A DNA stretch of 64,000 nt from Vandammella animalimorsus (GTDB lineage: Bacteria; Pseudomonadota; Gammaproteobacteria; Burkholderiales; Burkholderiaceae_C), in contig NZ_NSJF01000001.1 in the NCBI RefSeq assembly GCF_002285285.1, forward strand, positions 496,001 to 560,000. The letters are read 5' to 3'. The stretch's first letter is position 1, and every line of letters starts with the position of its first letter. Position numbers and translations under genes: made by a program. Under the pieces are notes generated by a model. It was not told where the DNA came from. It made no database searches and worked only from the letters and a program-made list of their open reading frames with translations. Shown here in pieces: positions 9,275-18,472 of the stretch.

Positions 9275-10080
9275 GCCACTAAATAAAAATCTTCTAAAGT
9301 TATGCGTATTTTTGCGAATTTATTGTGCTTGTGGTATATGTTTGTTAATCCTTATTGGGTTATTCGTCTGGAGTTGAAGGCGGTAAATTTCGGATTCGCA
9401 TGAAAGGCAGAAACACCATCGAAGCAGTAATAGGATATTTTTGATATGATATGAAACGCCATGGATGAGTGCTTCCAAAAAGAGGTCAATAAACGAAAGC
9501 CGTCAAATGGGTGTGCGCGTGCAAAGGTGGTTGGAGGCAAGGTAATGCTGTATCCATAATGAGAGGCGAGATTTTTAATATAAATTTTTGCTGCCAAAAA
9601 TAGGCTCTTTAAAGAATTCCATTAATGTTGAAGTATTCTGGCGGCACCCCAGATTGCATCAAGATCTTAAAGTATACCTGCCTTAATTAAATTGATTGTC
9701 AATACTTTTTTAATAAATCCTTGATTTTATGTTAATGGTAATGAAGGCAATGTAACCATAGCAAGAGTGGTGCGGCATGCCACGCCACTTAGTAGTCCTG
9801 AAAACCCCTTCCGCCCCGTACCCTGCCTTGCGCTTCGATCCCAATTCGGTATGCCGAAAATGTCGTTTTTCGATAATTTCCCTTTCTTTTTCTTGCAGTC
9901 TCGAGTCATTGCATACGCCAGCGCCCCGTTGCCGCCGGCACAGCTAATGCCTGCGGTGAAGTGCTGCTTCCATCTCGGCTATAGAGCCTGATCGACCTGT
10001 GCGATCCCCTCTAGCCTGGCTGTCACCGACTTTGCAGCCCAAGCCACACCCAGGCGGTGGCCGCCGCCCGCACACTGTGC
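9275..10080. other. AT-rich intergenic region upstream of the polysaccharide operon
   Basis: About 800 bases with no supportable gene. 9275-9770 is strongly AT-rich relative to the rest of the window, then GC rises. Small open frames here (such as the 81-codon one at 9352-9597 minus) show no recognisable domain and atypical codon use. It probably contains the operon promoter and may be a relic of a gene that was part of the polysaccharide locus. No JUMPstart or ops-like element was found. Confidence 0.5.
9671..9703 (-). promoter_or_regulatory. Candidate sigma-70-like promoter for the polysaccharide operon
   Basis: Read on the minus strand there is a perfect TTGACA (9703-9698) and a TATACT (9676-9671), 4 of 6 to 5 of 6 matches to the two hexamers. 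The spacer of 20 bases is longer than the preferred 17, and the wzm start is ~400 bases further on, so the call is tentative. It is the best candidate seen in the AT-rich region. Confidence 0.3.
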
Positions 10081-10087
10081 CCTGCCG

Positions 10088-10503
10088 GTGTGGCTGACGG
10101 CCGAGTTGCTGAATCTCAAGCACGCGCATCGCTTCCGCGAAAAGCAGGTGCGAACGCGCTGGTTGGGAAATCTCTATTGGCAGCTCTTCATCGGTGAAGT
10201 GCTGTTTCAGGCCACACGCTGCCGTGCAAGCCCCAGCTCACTAACCCGCTGGCCTCAGCGCCTGAGCAAAGCCTGCATGGAAGAGCCTTTGGAGAAGACC
10301 ATTGCCGCTGCGCGTGCGATCAAGGCCGTCGATGCCAGCGAACTCTCGCGTCTGATCGTGGGCAGTACCGTATGGAAAAGGCCATCGCCCACACGTCGAC
10401 AGCCGCCTGCCAGGTGCTGCGCCCAGCGCACCGTGCGCAGTAGTCGGGTGATCCGCGGCATTGGGTGGGAACTGCACAGGCTTAACAGGCTGCTGAAATA
10501 CTG
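10088..10503 (+). pseudogene. IS5-family-like transposase remnant
   Basis: A broken transposase. The stretch around 10190-10370 reads IGEVLFQATRCRASPSSLTR followed by LEKTIAAARAIKAVDASELS and IVGSTV, matching the PSSLTRWR..G..G.E.LL..TI and VDTTV.EKAIAHPTDS blocks of IS5-group (DDE) transposases. Immediately after GSTV the frame shifts: the continuing MEKAIAH segment is in another frame (from base ~10371), so at least one indel is present. The N-terminal portion and most of the catalytic domain are missing. It ends in one arm of a 21-base inverted repeat. Non-functional; evidence of past insertion next to the polysaccharide locus. Confidence 0.65.
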
Positions 10504-10641
10504 AATCGACAGGCGGAAAAGCCTCAGACTTGCCGCCTCAAGCCATCGTAAGTCGTTGATTTATGGTCGGCGAAGGGGAACTGAGGGCATCTGTTGGATG
10601 TTTTTCGCCCATCTTCGGCAGTATTTCAGCAGCCTGTTAAG
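10481..10641. repeat. 21-bp perfect inverted repeat at IS remnant
   Basis: Bases 10481-10501 (core AACAGGCTGCTGAAATAC) are the exact reverse complement of 10621-10641 (core GTATTTCAGCAGCCTGTT), separated by 119 bases. The arms look like the terminal inverted repeats of an IS5-type element, one lying at the end of the transposase remnant and the other at the edge of the IS481-like remnant. They may be the two ends of an internally deleted copy or ends of two neighbouring copies. Confidence 0.7.
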
Positions 10642-10689
10642 GCACTGATAGGCAACGGCATGTAGCTGCTCAACACACGTTGTTTCCAC

Positions 10690-11456
10690 AAACTTCCTGC
10701 TGGGTCACTAATGGTGAATGGCTCTTGGCCAGGCGAGAGCGATGGAAGTTGTAATGGTGCAGCCAAGGCGCGAGCTCGTCAGCACGAGGTGCTGAGCTGG
10801 GATAACGGTCTGCATAACCCCATTCGCGCAAAGCAGTTTGGGTAAGGCGCTTGGCCTTGGCATTGGTGCTGGGTGTAGATGGTCAAGAGCGAAAACGCTT
10901 GATCTTCAATCACCCCAGCAAATTAGCAAAGCACCGTGATGTGTGGGTTACACCATCGTCGGTCATTACCCGCTGGTTCATCACCTCAGACGGTGGTAGT
11001 CACATGGTGCGGTGAGCAGTGGTACAGGCGCTCTCGGCAATTTCATCGGGCTGCGCCCTGCAGAAGTTGGCGCTAAAGCGCCAGTGATCTATCGATGGTC
11101 ACACTCAATGCCAACCAGGCCTCGACCGGGGCATGACTGGCTCTTGCTAGCGTGCTACTTGACAACAAGCCCACGCGCTCGGCAATTCGGATATAGGTCA
11201 ATTGCTGGTGTGCTCAGGGCCACGGTGCGCTCAAATCTTGCTTGCATCAGTGTGCCGAGGAGTGTGCTGGGGGCGTGAGCCGCAATTCAATAGGTCCGCC
11301 TCAGCTTCGGGTGGCAAAGCTGCGCTGCCACTTGCGCGCAGTGCGGCAACTGATACCAGCGGCCTGAGTTGCTGTGACTAAGCCCAATAAGGCAAACTGA
11401 GAGACCAGGTGGGCTCGTCCTTTGGGCATCAGTGAAGCATTCTTATGGGTGTTCAT
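10690..11456 (-). pseudogene. IS481-family transposase remnant
   Basis: A degenerate minus-strand transposase. From an ATG at 11456 the reading begins MNTHKNASLMPKGRAHLVSQ, the classic N-terminus of IS481-family proteins (MNTHKNARLTPKGRE...), followed by a helix-turn-helix-like GLVTATQAAGISCRTARKWQ. The frame is then lost. Near the far end (10700-10990, minus) the fragments VMTDDG and LTQTALREWGYADRY followed by LAPWLHHYNFHRSRLAKSHS match the conserved catalytic-core end (MTDNG ... IQTALREWAYA ... RWLHHYNWHRPH). In between are stop codons and frameshifts. Clearly inactive. Confidence 0.75.
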
Positions 11457-11572
11457 CCAGGGACTCCTGAAGCAGGTGGTTGGGCTTGAGAACCTCCATC
11501 TTGCTTCACTCGGGTGAGCAATTTGTTGGGAAACGACACTGCTCATATTGCTGTGTTATGACCCGAGTAGAA

Positions 11573-11601
11573 ATGCCGTTCACTGGGTTGGTGAACGGCA
11601 T
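11573..11601. terminator. Hairpin downstream of ilvD, possible terminator
   Basis: A perfect 11-base stem, ATGCCGTTCAC (11573-11583) and GTGAACGGCAT (11591-11601), with a 7-base loop. On the minus strand it follows the ilvD stop by ~64 bases and is followed by only a short TTTC, so it may be a weak terminator or part of the end of the adjacent IS remnant. Confidence 0.35.
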
Positions 11602-11664
11602 GACCCAAAGGCTGGATGTTTTGTCATCTTGCTTGGGCAAACTGCAGTGGCAGCGCCGACTGCA

Positions 11665-13410
11665 TCAGCCCTGGCCGCCCTGGCAGGCAGGGGTGGCCGC
11701 ATCCCAGGCGTCGAGTACGGCGCCGCGGCTGGCGCTGGCGGCGTTGTGGGCGAATTTGGCCAGCACGCCACGGGTGTAGCGCGGCGCGGGTTGCTGCCAG
11801 TGCTTGCGGCGCTCGGCCAGCTCTTCGTCGCTGACGTGTACTTGCAGCAGCAGTTGCTTGGCATCGATGGTGATGGTGTCGCCCTCGCGCACCAGGCCGA
11901 TGGTGCCGCCCACGTAGGCTTCGGGGGCGACGTGGCCGACCACCATGCCCCAGGTGCCGCCGGAGAAGCGCCCGTCGGTGATCAGGCCTACGCTCTCGCC
12001 CAGGCCTGCGCCGATGAGCGCGCCGGTGGGGGCGAGCATTTCGGGCATGCCGGGGCCGCCTTTGGGGCCGAGGTAGCGCAGCACCATCACGTCACCGGCC
12101 TTGATCTTGCCCTCCAGAATGGCTTGCAGGGCCGATTGCTCGTCGTCGAACACGCGCGCGGGGCCGGTGATGGCGGGGTTTTTCAGGCCGGTGATCTTGG
12201 CCACCGCGCCTTCGGGGCTGAGGTTGCCGCGCAGGATGGCCAGGTGGCCCTGGGCGTACAGAGGCTTGTCGATGGGGCGGATGACGTCCTGATCGGCGCG
12301 CGGCGCATCGGGCACCTCGGCCAGGGTTTCGGCGATGGTCTTGCCGGTGATGGTCATGCAGTCGCCGTGCAACAGGCCTGCGTTGAGCAGGATTTTCATG
12401 ACCTGCGGAATGCCGCCTGCGCGGTGCAGATCGACGGCCATGTATTTGCCCGAGGGCTTGAGGTCGCAGATTACGGGCACTTTCTTGCGGATGCGCTCGA
12501 AGTCGTCGATGTTCCAATCCTCGATGCCGGCTGCGTGGGCGATGGCCAGAAAGTGCAGCACGGCGTTGGTGGAGCCGCCGGTGGCCATGATGACGGCCAC
12601 GGCGTTTTCCAGTGCCTTGCGGGTGACGATGTCGCGCGGGCGCAGGTTGTTGCGGATGGCTTGCAGCAGCACTTTGGCCGATTCCTTGGCGGAGTTTTGC
12701 TTCTCGTCGTGCGGGTTGGCCATGGTGCTGGAGTAGGGCAGGCTCATGCCCAGGGCCTCGAAGGCGCTGGACATGGTGTTAGCCGTGTACATGCCGCCGC
12801 ACGAGCCGTTGCCGGGGATGGCGCGCTGCTCGATTTCTTTCAATTCCTCATCGCTCATGTTGCCGGCGGCGTTCTGGCCCACGGCCTCGAACACGCTGAC
12901 GATGTTCAGGTCCTGATCCTTGTAGCGCCCGGGCAGGATGGTGCCGCCGTAGACATAAATAGCCGGCACGTTGGCGCGCAGCATGCCCATCATGCCGCCG
13001 GGCATGTTCTTGTCGCAGCCGCCGACGACGAGCACGCCGTCCATCCATTGCCCGCCCACGCAGGTCTCGATGCAATCGGCGATGACTTCGCGGCTGACCA
13101 GCGAGTACTTCATGCCCTCGGTGCCCATGGACATGCCGTCGGAGATCGTGGGCGTGCCGAAGATTTGCGGGTTGCCGCCCGCTTGCCGGATGCCCTCCAC
13201 GGCCGCATCGGCCAGGCGTTGCAGGCCTGCGTTGCAGGGCGTGATGGTGGAGTGGCCGTTGGCGATGCCGACCATGGGCTTGTCGAAATCGCTCTCGGTA
13301 TAGCCCAGCGCGTAGTACATGGAGCGGTTGGGCGCGCGCGATTTGCCCTGGGTGATGTGGGCGCTGCGCTCGTTGGCGGGGCGGATGGGGATGGTTTTTT
13401 GCTCGCTCAT
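11665..13410 (-). CDS. ilvD: Dihydroxy-acid dehydratase
   Basis: Dehydrates 2,3-dihydroxy acids to 2-oxo acids in valine, isoleucine and pantothenate synthesis; cytoplasmic Fe-S enzyme. 581 residues from the ATG at 13410 (an 18-codon in-frame extension upstream is not family-like). Cluster-binding cysteines are seen in [23 protein letters not shown] and [14 protein letters not shown], and further signatures are [33 protein letters not shown] and [20 protein letters not shown]. The length fits the ~560-620 family range. Divergent from the Bug protein gene across ~290 bases that hold no gene and presumably both promoters. The antisense open frames of this gene are shadows. Confidence 0.96.
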   Translation of the reverse strand: MSEQKTIPIRPANERSAHITQGKSRAPNRSMYYALGYTESDFDKPMVGIANGHSTITPCNAGLQRLADAAVEGIRQAGGNPQIFGTPTISDGMSMGTEGMKYSLVSREVIADCIETCVGGQWMDGVLVVGGCDKNMPGGMMGMLRANVPAIYVYGGTILPGRYKDQDLNIVSVFEAVGQNAAGNMSDEELKEIEQRAIPGNGSCGGMYTANTMSSAFEALGMSLPYSSTMANPHDEKQNSAKESAKVLLQAIRNNLRPRDIVTRKALENAVAVIMATGGSTNAVLHFLAIAHAAGIEDWNIDDFERIRKKVPVICDLKPSGKYMAVDLHRAGGIPQVMKILLNAGLLHGDCMTITGKTIAETLAEVPDAPRADQDVIRPIDKPLYAQGHLAILRGNLSPEGAVAKITGLKNPAITGPARVFDDEQSALQAILEGKIKAGDVMVLRYLGPKGGPGMPEMLAPTGALIGAGLGESVGLITDGRFSGGTWGMVVGHVAPEAYVGGTIGLVREGDTITIDAKQLLLQVHVSDEELAERRKHWQQPAPRYTRGVLAKFAHNAASASRGAVLDAWDAATPACQGGQG

Positions 13411-13700
13411 GGTCTTTCTCGGGGTGGGGCAGGGGCGATGCGCGGGCGGGCGGGGCCCGCTCACGAAAAGTGTCTATTGTGCCGCCTGCTGTGGCCTGGG
13501 GCGAGCTTGCGCGGGCCTGTCTGACTTTGCCGCGGTCTTCTTCCAGCTTGCGAACGGCCTCAGGGCTTGGGGCTGGCGGCAGTTGCTCACTGCCCGACAT
13601 CAGCGCCTGAGATATAAGCTCATGCCATGCCGTTGTGTAGCCTTGATCACAATGCGCTGCATGGGCGCCCCGGTTGGGCGGGCACCGATGGAGAGTCACT

Positions 13701-14759
13701 ATGAACATTCGCAACATCAAGCGCCGCGCGGCGCTGGGCGCATTGGCTTTGCTGGGGGGCGCGGCCACGCTGGCCGTTTCTGCCTGGGCCAGCGGCGGGC
13801 AAAAGCTGCCTGAGCAAACCACCGCGCAAGCAGCACAGTCAGCCGCCAGCTGGCCTGCGCAGCCCATCACACTCATCATGGCTTTTCCCGCCGGCTCGGG
13901 CGTGGATGTGATTGCGCGGCTGATTCAAGAGCCGCTGGCCAAGGCCCTGGGCCAGCCCATCATCATCGATTACAAGCCGGGTGCGGCCGGCAACATCGCC
14001 AGCGAGTTTGTCGCGCGCGCCAAACCCGATGGCTATACGCTGGCTTTTGGCACGGCGGCCACGCATGGCAGCAATGCTGCGCTGTACAAGAACCTGCCCT
14101 TCGATGTGGAGGCCGACTTCGTGCCCGTGGCGCCGATCAACGATGTCTCCAACGTGTTGACCATCAACCCCGAGGTCATCGACGTGAAGAATCTGGCCGA
14201 GTTCGTGGCCGAGATCAAGGCCCATCCGGGCAAGTACAACTTTGCCTCCACCGGCAACGGCACGGGCACGCACATGGCCTTTGCCGAGTTCAACTCGCGC
14301 CTGGGGCTGGACATGGTGCACGTGCCCTACAAGGGCGGGCCGGACGCCATTGGCGCCGTGTTGCGCGGCGAGACCTGCTGCATCATGAACCAGGTGCAGA
14401 CCGTGCTGCCGCACGCCAAGGCGGGCAAGGTGCGTCTGCTGGGCGTGACCACGGCCCAGCGCGTGCCGGCCGTGGCCGACGTGCCGCCCATTGCCGACAG
14501 CGGCCTGCCCGGCACGCAGGGCTTTGACAGCGCCATCTGGTTTGGCGTGTTTGCCCCCAAGGGCACGCCCGCGCCCATCGTGCAGCGCCTCAATGCCGCC
14601 ATCACGGGGGTGCTAAAGCAGCCTGCGATGCGCGAGCGCATCGAATCCATGGGCAATGCCGTGCGCATCGAAACGCCCGAGCAGTTCGCCATCACGGTGC
14701 GGGACAATCGCCGCAAGTGGGCGGAGGTGGTCGAGGCTGCCAAGGTGCAGATCAACTGA
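13701..14759 (+). CDS. Bug-family (TctC-like) periplasmic substrate-binding protein
   Basis: A 352-residue secreted solute-binding protein. Residues 1-30 (MNIRNIKRRAALGALALLGG ... WASG) form a signal peptide; the mature protein shows WPAQPITLIMAFPAGSGVDV, where the 'PITLI..F.AG...D..AR' pattern is the ligand-binding start of the Bug fold, then DYKPGAAGNIASEFVARA, KPDGYTL, VHVPYKGGPDAI and a C-terminal IVQRLNAAIT..L. Members bind carboxylates, amides or aromatic acids, often feeding TctAB transporters; no TctA or TctB gene is in this window. The ATG at 13701 follows GAGAG; earlier in-frame starts would disrupt the signal peptide. It is 13 bases from the FAD oxidoreductase gene, so the two are likely one operon. 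A Cys pair (GETCCIMN) is unusual. Confidence 0.88.
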   Translation: MNIRNIKRRAALGALALLGGAATLAVSAWASGGQKLPEQTTAQAAQSAASWPAQPITLIMAFPAGSGVDVIARLIQEPLAKALGQPIIIDYKPGAAGNIASEFVARAKPDGYTLAFGTAATHGSNAALYKNLPFDVEADFVPVAPINDVSNVLTINPEVIDVKNLAEFVAEIKAHPGKYNFASTGNGTGTHMAFAEFNSRLGLDMVHVPYKGGPDAIGAVLRGETCCIMNQVQTVLPHAKAGKVRLLGVTTAQRVPAVADVPPIADSGLPGTQGFDSAIWFGVFAPKGTPAPIVQRLNAAITGVLKQPAMRERIESMGNAVRIETPEQFAITVRDNRRKWAEVVEAAKVQIN

Positions 14760-14772
14760 GGCCCGCATTGCC

Positions 14773-16341
14773 ATGCCAGCAAGCGATCTTTCAACCATTC
14801 CTCCCTCCAGCCCCAGCGCCCCAGAGGCTGCCTGGGCCGAGCGCATCCTGCCGCCTGTGCCGCCACAGGCCCTGGCCAGCGCGCGCGATACGGCAGCGCT
14901 GGCGCGCCTGGCCCAGCAGGCGCGCGCCGATCTGGCTCGGCTGAACTGGCCCGTGCCAGACTGGTCGCTGCCTGCGGCGCAGCCCGGCGGCGGCCATGCG
15001 CTGGACGTGCTCATCGCCGGCGCCGGCATGTGCGGCCAGACCGCTGCCTTTGCCCTGATGCGCGAGGGCATCGGGCGCATCCGCCTCATCGACCGCGCCG
15101 CGCGCGGGCAGGAAGGCCCCTGGGGCACCTACGCGCGCATGCTCACGCTGCGCAGTCCCAAGCACCTGACCGGGCCCGATCTGGGGGTGCCCAGCCTGAG
15201 CTTTCGCGCCTGGTACGAGGCGCAGCACGGCGCTGATGGCTGGGCCGCGCTGCACAAGGTGGGCCGGTTGGACTGGCGCGATTACCTGCTGTGGGTGCGC
15301 GAGACCGTGGGCCTGCCGGTGGAAAACGGCGTGCAGCTGCTGGACGTGGCGCACGAAGGCCCGCTGCTGCGCGTGCGCCTGCACGGCCCGCAGGGCGAAG
15401 AGACCGTCTACACCCGCAAGCTGGTGCTGGCGCTGGGCCGCGATGGCAGCGGCGCGCCGCGCTGGCCGCATTACCCCAGTCTGCGCCGTGATGACCCCCT
15501 GGCCGCTGGACGGGTGTTTCACAGCGCCGATGCCATCGACTTCGCCGCGCTGGCTGGTCGCCACGTGGGCGTGTTGGGCGTGGGCGCCTCGGCCTTCGAC
15601 AACGCCGCTTGCGCGCTGGAGGCCGGCGCGCGCGTGACGCAATTTGCCCGCCGCGCCCAACTGCCGCAGGTCAACAAGAGCAAATGGACTTCGTTCCCTG
15701 GTTTCTTCCACGGCTTCGAGCGGCTTGATGACGCGCAGCGCTGGCGTTTCTACACCTACATCTTCAGCGAGCAAGTGCCACCGCCTTGGGAGACCGTGCG
15801 CCGCTGCGATGCCCATGCCGGTTTCAACCTGCAGCTGGGCCAGAACTGGCTGGACGTGGCGCCCGATGCGCACGGCGTGCGCGTGAGCACGCCGCAGGGC
15901 CAGCAGCGCTTTGATGCCGTGATTTTCGGCACCGGCTTTGACGTCAACCTGCTCGACCGCCCCGAGCTGGCCCCCTACGTCAGTGCCATCGACACCTGGG
16001 CGCAGCACGTGCCCTCAGACGAAGCCGCCAGCCACGCCGAAGCCGCGCGCTTTCCCTACCTGGGGCCGGGCTTCGAGCTGCGCGCCAAGGCCGGCCAGCC
16101 GCAGGAGGTGGCCCAGGCGCTGGCGCGCATGCACCTGTTCAACTGGGGCAGCACCCTCAGCCACGGCGCGCTGGCCGGCGACATCCCCGGCCTGGGCATT
16201 GGCGCGCGCCGCCTGGCCGCGGCCATCGCCAGCGATCTGTTCACGCTCGATGCCCAGGCCCACTGGCAGCGCCTGCTGGCGCACGACGAGCCTGAGCTCA
16301 AGGACACGCGCTGGTACGTGCCGCCCCTGTCCCAGCCCTGA
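14773..16341 (+). CDS. FAD-dependent NAD(P)-binding oxidoreductase (flavin monooxygenase-like)
   Basis: 522 residues. After an ~80-residue helical N-terminal extension comes the FAD dinucleotide-binding motif DVLIAGAGMCGQTAAFALMR (GxGxxG), a GTYARMLTLRSPKHLTGPDL segment, a second nucleotide-binding motif HVGVLGVGASAFDNAACALE and an ATG-like IFGTGFDVNLLDRPEL near the C-terminus. This two-Rossmann arrangement is that of group B flavin monooxygenases and related NAD(P)/FAD oxidoreductases; the substrate is unknown. The ATG at 14773 is used because it sits 13 bases after the Bug gene stop; the frame is open further upstream only as overlap. With the Bug protein before it and an aromatic-acid isomerase-like gene after it, a role in oxidation of an imported organic acid is a reasonable inference. 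Confidence 0.8.
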   Translation: MPASDLSTIPPSSPSAPEAAWAERILPPVPPQALASARDTAALARLAQQARADLARLNWPVPDWSLPAAQPGGGHALDVLIAGAGMCGQTAAFALMREGIGRIRLIDRAARGQEGPWGTYARMLTLRSPKHLTGPDLGVPSLSFRAWYEAQHGADGWAALHKVGRLDWRDYLLWVRETVGLPVENGVQLLDVAHEGPLLRVRLHGPQGEETVYTRKLVLALGRDGSGAPRWPHYPSLRRDDPLAAGRVFHSADAIDFAALAGRHVGVLGVGASAFDNAACALEAGARVTQFARRAQLPQVNKSKWTSFPGFFHGFERLDDAQRWRFYTYIFSEQVPPPWETVRRCDAHAGFNLQLGQNWLDVAPDAHGVRVSTPQGQQRFDAVIFGTGFDVNLLDRPELAPYVSAIDTWAQHVPSDEAASHAEAARFPYLGPGFELRAKAGQPQEVAQALARMHLFNWGSTLSHGALAGDIPGLGIGARRLAAAIASDLFTLDAQAHWQRLLAHDEPELKDTRWYVPPLSQP

Positions 16342-16405
16342 GCTGAAACAGGCCCATAGTTTTCCCCTTGATGGCTGCCTGCCGCAGCCCCATCACCGCC
16401 TTGCC

Positions 16406-17059
16406 ATGACCATCAACGCCTCCGAGGGCAGCGCCACGCTGGCCTGCTACTACAGCCTCTCTTCCCCCTGGGCTTACTTCGCCGGCCCGCAGCTGCAAGA
16501 CATCGTGCGCCGCCACCGCGTGCGCCTGGTCTTCAAGCCGTTTGACTTCCAGGCCGTGGTGCCGCAGACCGGCGGCATCCCACTGCGCACCCGGCCTGCG
16601 GCACGGCGCAGCTACCACCAGGAAGAGCTGGCCCGCTGGAGCGATTACCTGGGCCTGCCCATCGTGCTGCAGCCGCGCCATTACCCGCAAGGCGTGCACC
16701 CCGACCCCCACTGGAACAAACACGCCGGCTGGATGCTGATTGCCGCCCAGGCCCAGGGGCTGGATGTGCAGGCCCTTTCGCACGCGCTGCTGCGCGCGCT
16801 GTGGCTGGAAGAGCGCGATACCGCTCTGGCCGAGGTGCGCATTGCCGTGGCCAATGAAAACGGCTACGACGGCGCAGCCCTGCAGGCGCTGGAGCAAGCC
16901 CCTGCCACCCAGGCCCTGTACCGTCAGTACACGCAGGAGGCTTTGGAGCAGGGCATCTTCGGCGCGCCCACCTACGTGCTGGACGGCGTGCGCTACTGGG
17001 GGCAGGACCGGCTGGGCTTCGTGGATCGAGCGCTGGCGCAGCGCACTGCCCGCCGCTGA
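16406..17059 (+). CDS. 2-hydroxychromene-2-carboxylate isomerase-like (DsbA/kappa-GST fold) protein
   Basis: 217 residues. The N-terminal CYYSLSSPWAYFAGPQLQDI contains the SP(W/F)AY motif in which Ser binds glutathione in 2-hydroxychromene-2-carboxylate isomerase, and the C-terminal ALEQGIFGAPTYVLDGVRYW plus GQDRLGFVDRAL is the signature of the same family (GVFGVPTF...WGQDRL). The family isomerises ring-cleavage products in naphthalene-type degradation, but many members have other glutathione-dependent roles. It starts 64 bases after the FAD oxidoreductase gene on the same strand. A much longer open frame upstream in this phase overlaps the oxidoreductase gene and is not coding. Confidence 0.85.
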   Translation: MTINASEGSATLACYYSLSSPWAYFAGPQLQDIVRRHRVRLVFKPFDFQAVVPQTGGIPLRTRPAARRSYHQEELARWSDYLGLPIVLQPRHYPQGVHPDPHWNKHAGWMLIAAQAQGLDVQALSHALLRALWLEERDTALAEVRIAVANENGYDGAALQALEQAPATQALYRQYTQEALEQGIFGAPTYVLDGVRYWGQDRLGFVDRALAQRTARR

Positions 17060-17193
17060 CGCGTGTGGCGCCCTGCAGGGTAGGCCATCCTGCAGATCAG
17101 GGCGGCTTGCGGTTTTGCGCCATTGCGCCTTGCAGCCCGGCCCGAGCCGCTGCCCACTCGCGCCTCGATCTTGAACAGGCGCTTAACAGACGT

Positions 17194-18225
17194 TCAAAAA
17201 GCCTGGCGATTGCCGCGCACCAGCGACATGAGCCGCGTGGCATTCAGGCCCTGCGCCTGCTGGCGCATGTCCGGCAGGTATTGCGTGTGCAGTTGGCGGC
17301 CATCCTGCAGCATGTGGGCGTAGCTGTCCTTGAGCATTTGCGCCGAGATGCTGCGCCCAGCAGCGTAGTACTGGTTGGCGACGTGGCCCAGCGCGTAGGT
17401 GGAGGCAAAGCTCATGCCGGAGCTGACGGCCTGCTTGCCCAGGCCGCCCAGCAGCCCCTTGCCCGCCTTGCCCAGCAGGCCGCCCAGCAACTTGCGCCCG
17501 GCCTGCTCCAGGTATTGCGAGGTCATGCCCACGCCGATGGTGGCCAGGAAGTCGCGGATGTGGCCCTTGTCCAGCTCGTAGCCGTAGCTTTGGCCGATCT
17601 GATAGACCAGGCGCATTTGCAGCGGGATGATGGCCATGGTGGAGAGCGACTCGGGCAGCAGCTCGATGGCGCCATTGAGCGTGGCGGCGCGCAGGATTTT
17701 TTGTCTCATGGCCTGCTCGTCGAGCGTGCTGGGGCGCCCAGCGGGCTGGGCCGGGGCCGCTGCCGGGGGCGCTGTCTGGGGCGTCATCGAGGCAGCCATG
17801 GCGCTGGTAGCGGCCAAGGGCGCGTCAGCGGCCGCTTGCAGCGGCGCCTGGGCCATGGCCTCGCCATCGTGCAGGGTTTGCTGGGCAAATTGTTGCTCCA
17901 ATCCCAGCGCCTGGTGCAGCTCGCCCAGGAAGGCGCGCTCGCGCTCGCTGGTGCTGCCATCGGCATCGCAGACGCATACGGCCATCTCGTAGGCCAGTTG
18001 GCGGCTTTCCATGCTGGGCAGCCCGGCAATGGCCTGCGCCAGGTTGGTGCGCTTGAGCAGCACGTCCTGGTACAGCGTGGGCAAATTGACTTCATCGGCC
18101 TGGCTCAACCCCTCGGCGATGCGACGGATTTCCTCGCGCTCGCGCGCGTGCTTGTCGCTGTCGGCATAGGCGGCCAGCAGGCTGATGGTGAGGACGGAGC
18201 GGATTTCCTGGGTGGTCATGGTCAT
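17194..18225 (-). CDS. TerB-like / DUF697-type protein
   Basis: 343 residues from the ATG at 18225 (a second ATG two codons in is equally possible). The first ~140 residues resemble a TerB-like helical domain: MTMTTQEIRSVLTISLLAAY followed by ADSDKHAREREEIRRIAEGL and a second ADGSTSERERAFLGELHQAL with acidic residues in the positions used for metal binding. An Ala/Pro-rich linker (~150-190) follows, then a domain with MRLVYQIGQSYGYELDKGHI and glycine-rich hydrophobic KLLGGLLGKAGKGLLGGLGK, as in the DUF697 family found with YcjF and GTPases, suggesting membrane association. Function unknown. A copy of a short dispersed element lies just after its stop codon. Confidence 0.7.
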   Translation of the reverse strand: MTMTTQEIRSVLTISLLAAYADSDKHAREREEIRRIAEGLSQADEVNLPTLYQDVLLKRTNLAQAIAGLPSMESRQLAYEMAVCVCDADGSTSERERAFLGELHQALGLEQQFAQQTLHDGEAMAQAPLQAAADAPLAATSAMAASMTPQTAPPAAAPAQPAGRPSTLDEQAMRQKILRAATLNGAIELLPESLSTMAIIPLQMRLVYQIGQSYGYELDKGHIRDFLATIGVGMTSQYLEQAGRKLLGGLLGKAGKGLLGGLGKQAVSSGMSFASTYALGHVANQYYAAGRSISAQMLKDSYAHMLQDGRQLHTQYLPDMRQQAQGLNATRLMSLVRGNRQAF

Positions 18226-18472
18226 GGCGTGGCCTTGGCTGTGAAGGTGGTGAAATGCCGGTGCGCGCCCGGCGCGGGTGGGTGGGGGCAAGCCGATTGT
18301 CGGCGCAGATCAATGGCCGTGCCCGGGCGCGGCCAATGGGCAGGCAGGGGGCCTATACTCGACGCTTTTTCGCGCGGGCCCGCGCCGTGCATGCCAATGC
18401 AGGGCATGCTTGGCACAGCGGCCTGCAGTTCTTGGCGGATTGGCGGCTTTTCAAGCCCCATGATGGTGAAAA

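Noticed and set aside
9352-9597. 81-codon minus-strand open frame in the AT-rich region
   Set aside because: No recognisable domain, no good start context; may be a gene relic but cannot be supported.
11548-13524. 658-codon plus-strand open frame opposite ilvD
   Set aside because: It is the antisense of a clear ilvD gene; the composition (Gly/Ala/Val/His-rich) is the usual shadow of GC-rich coding.
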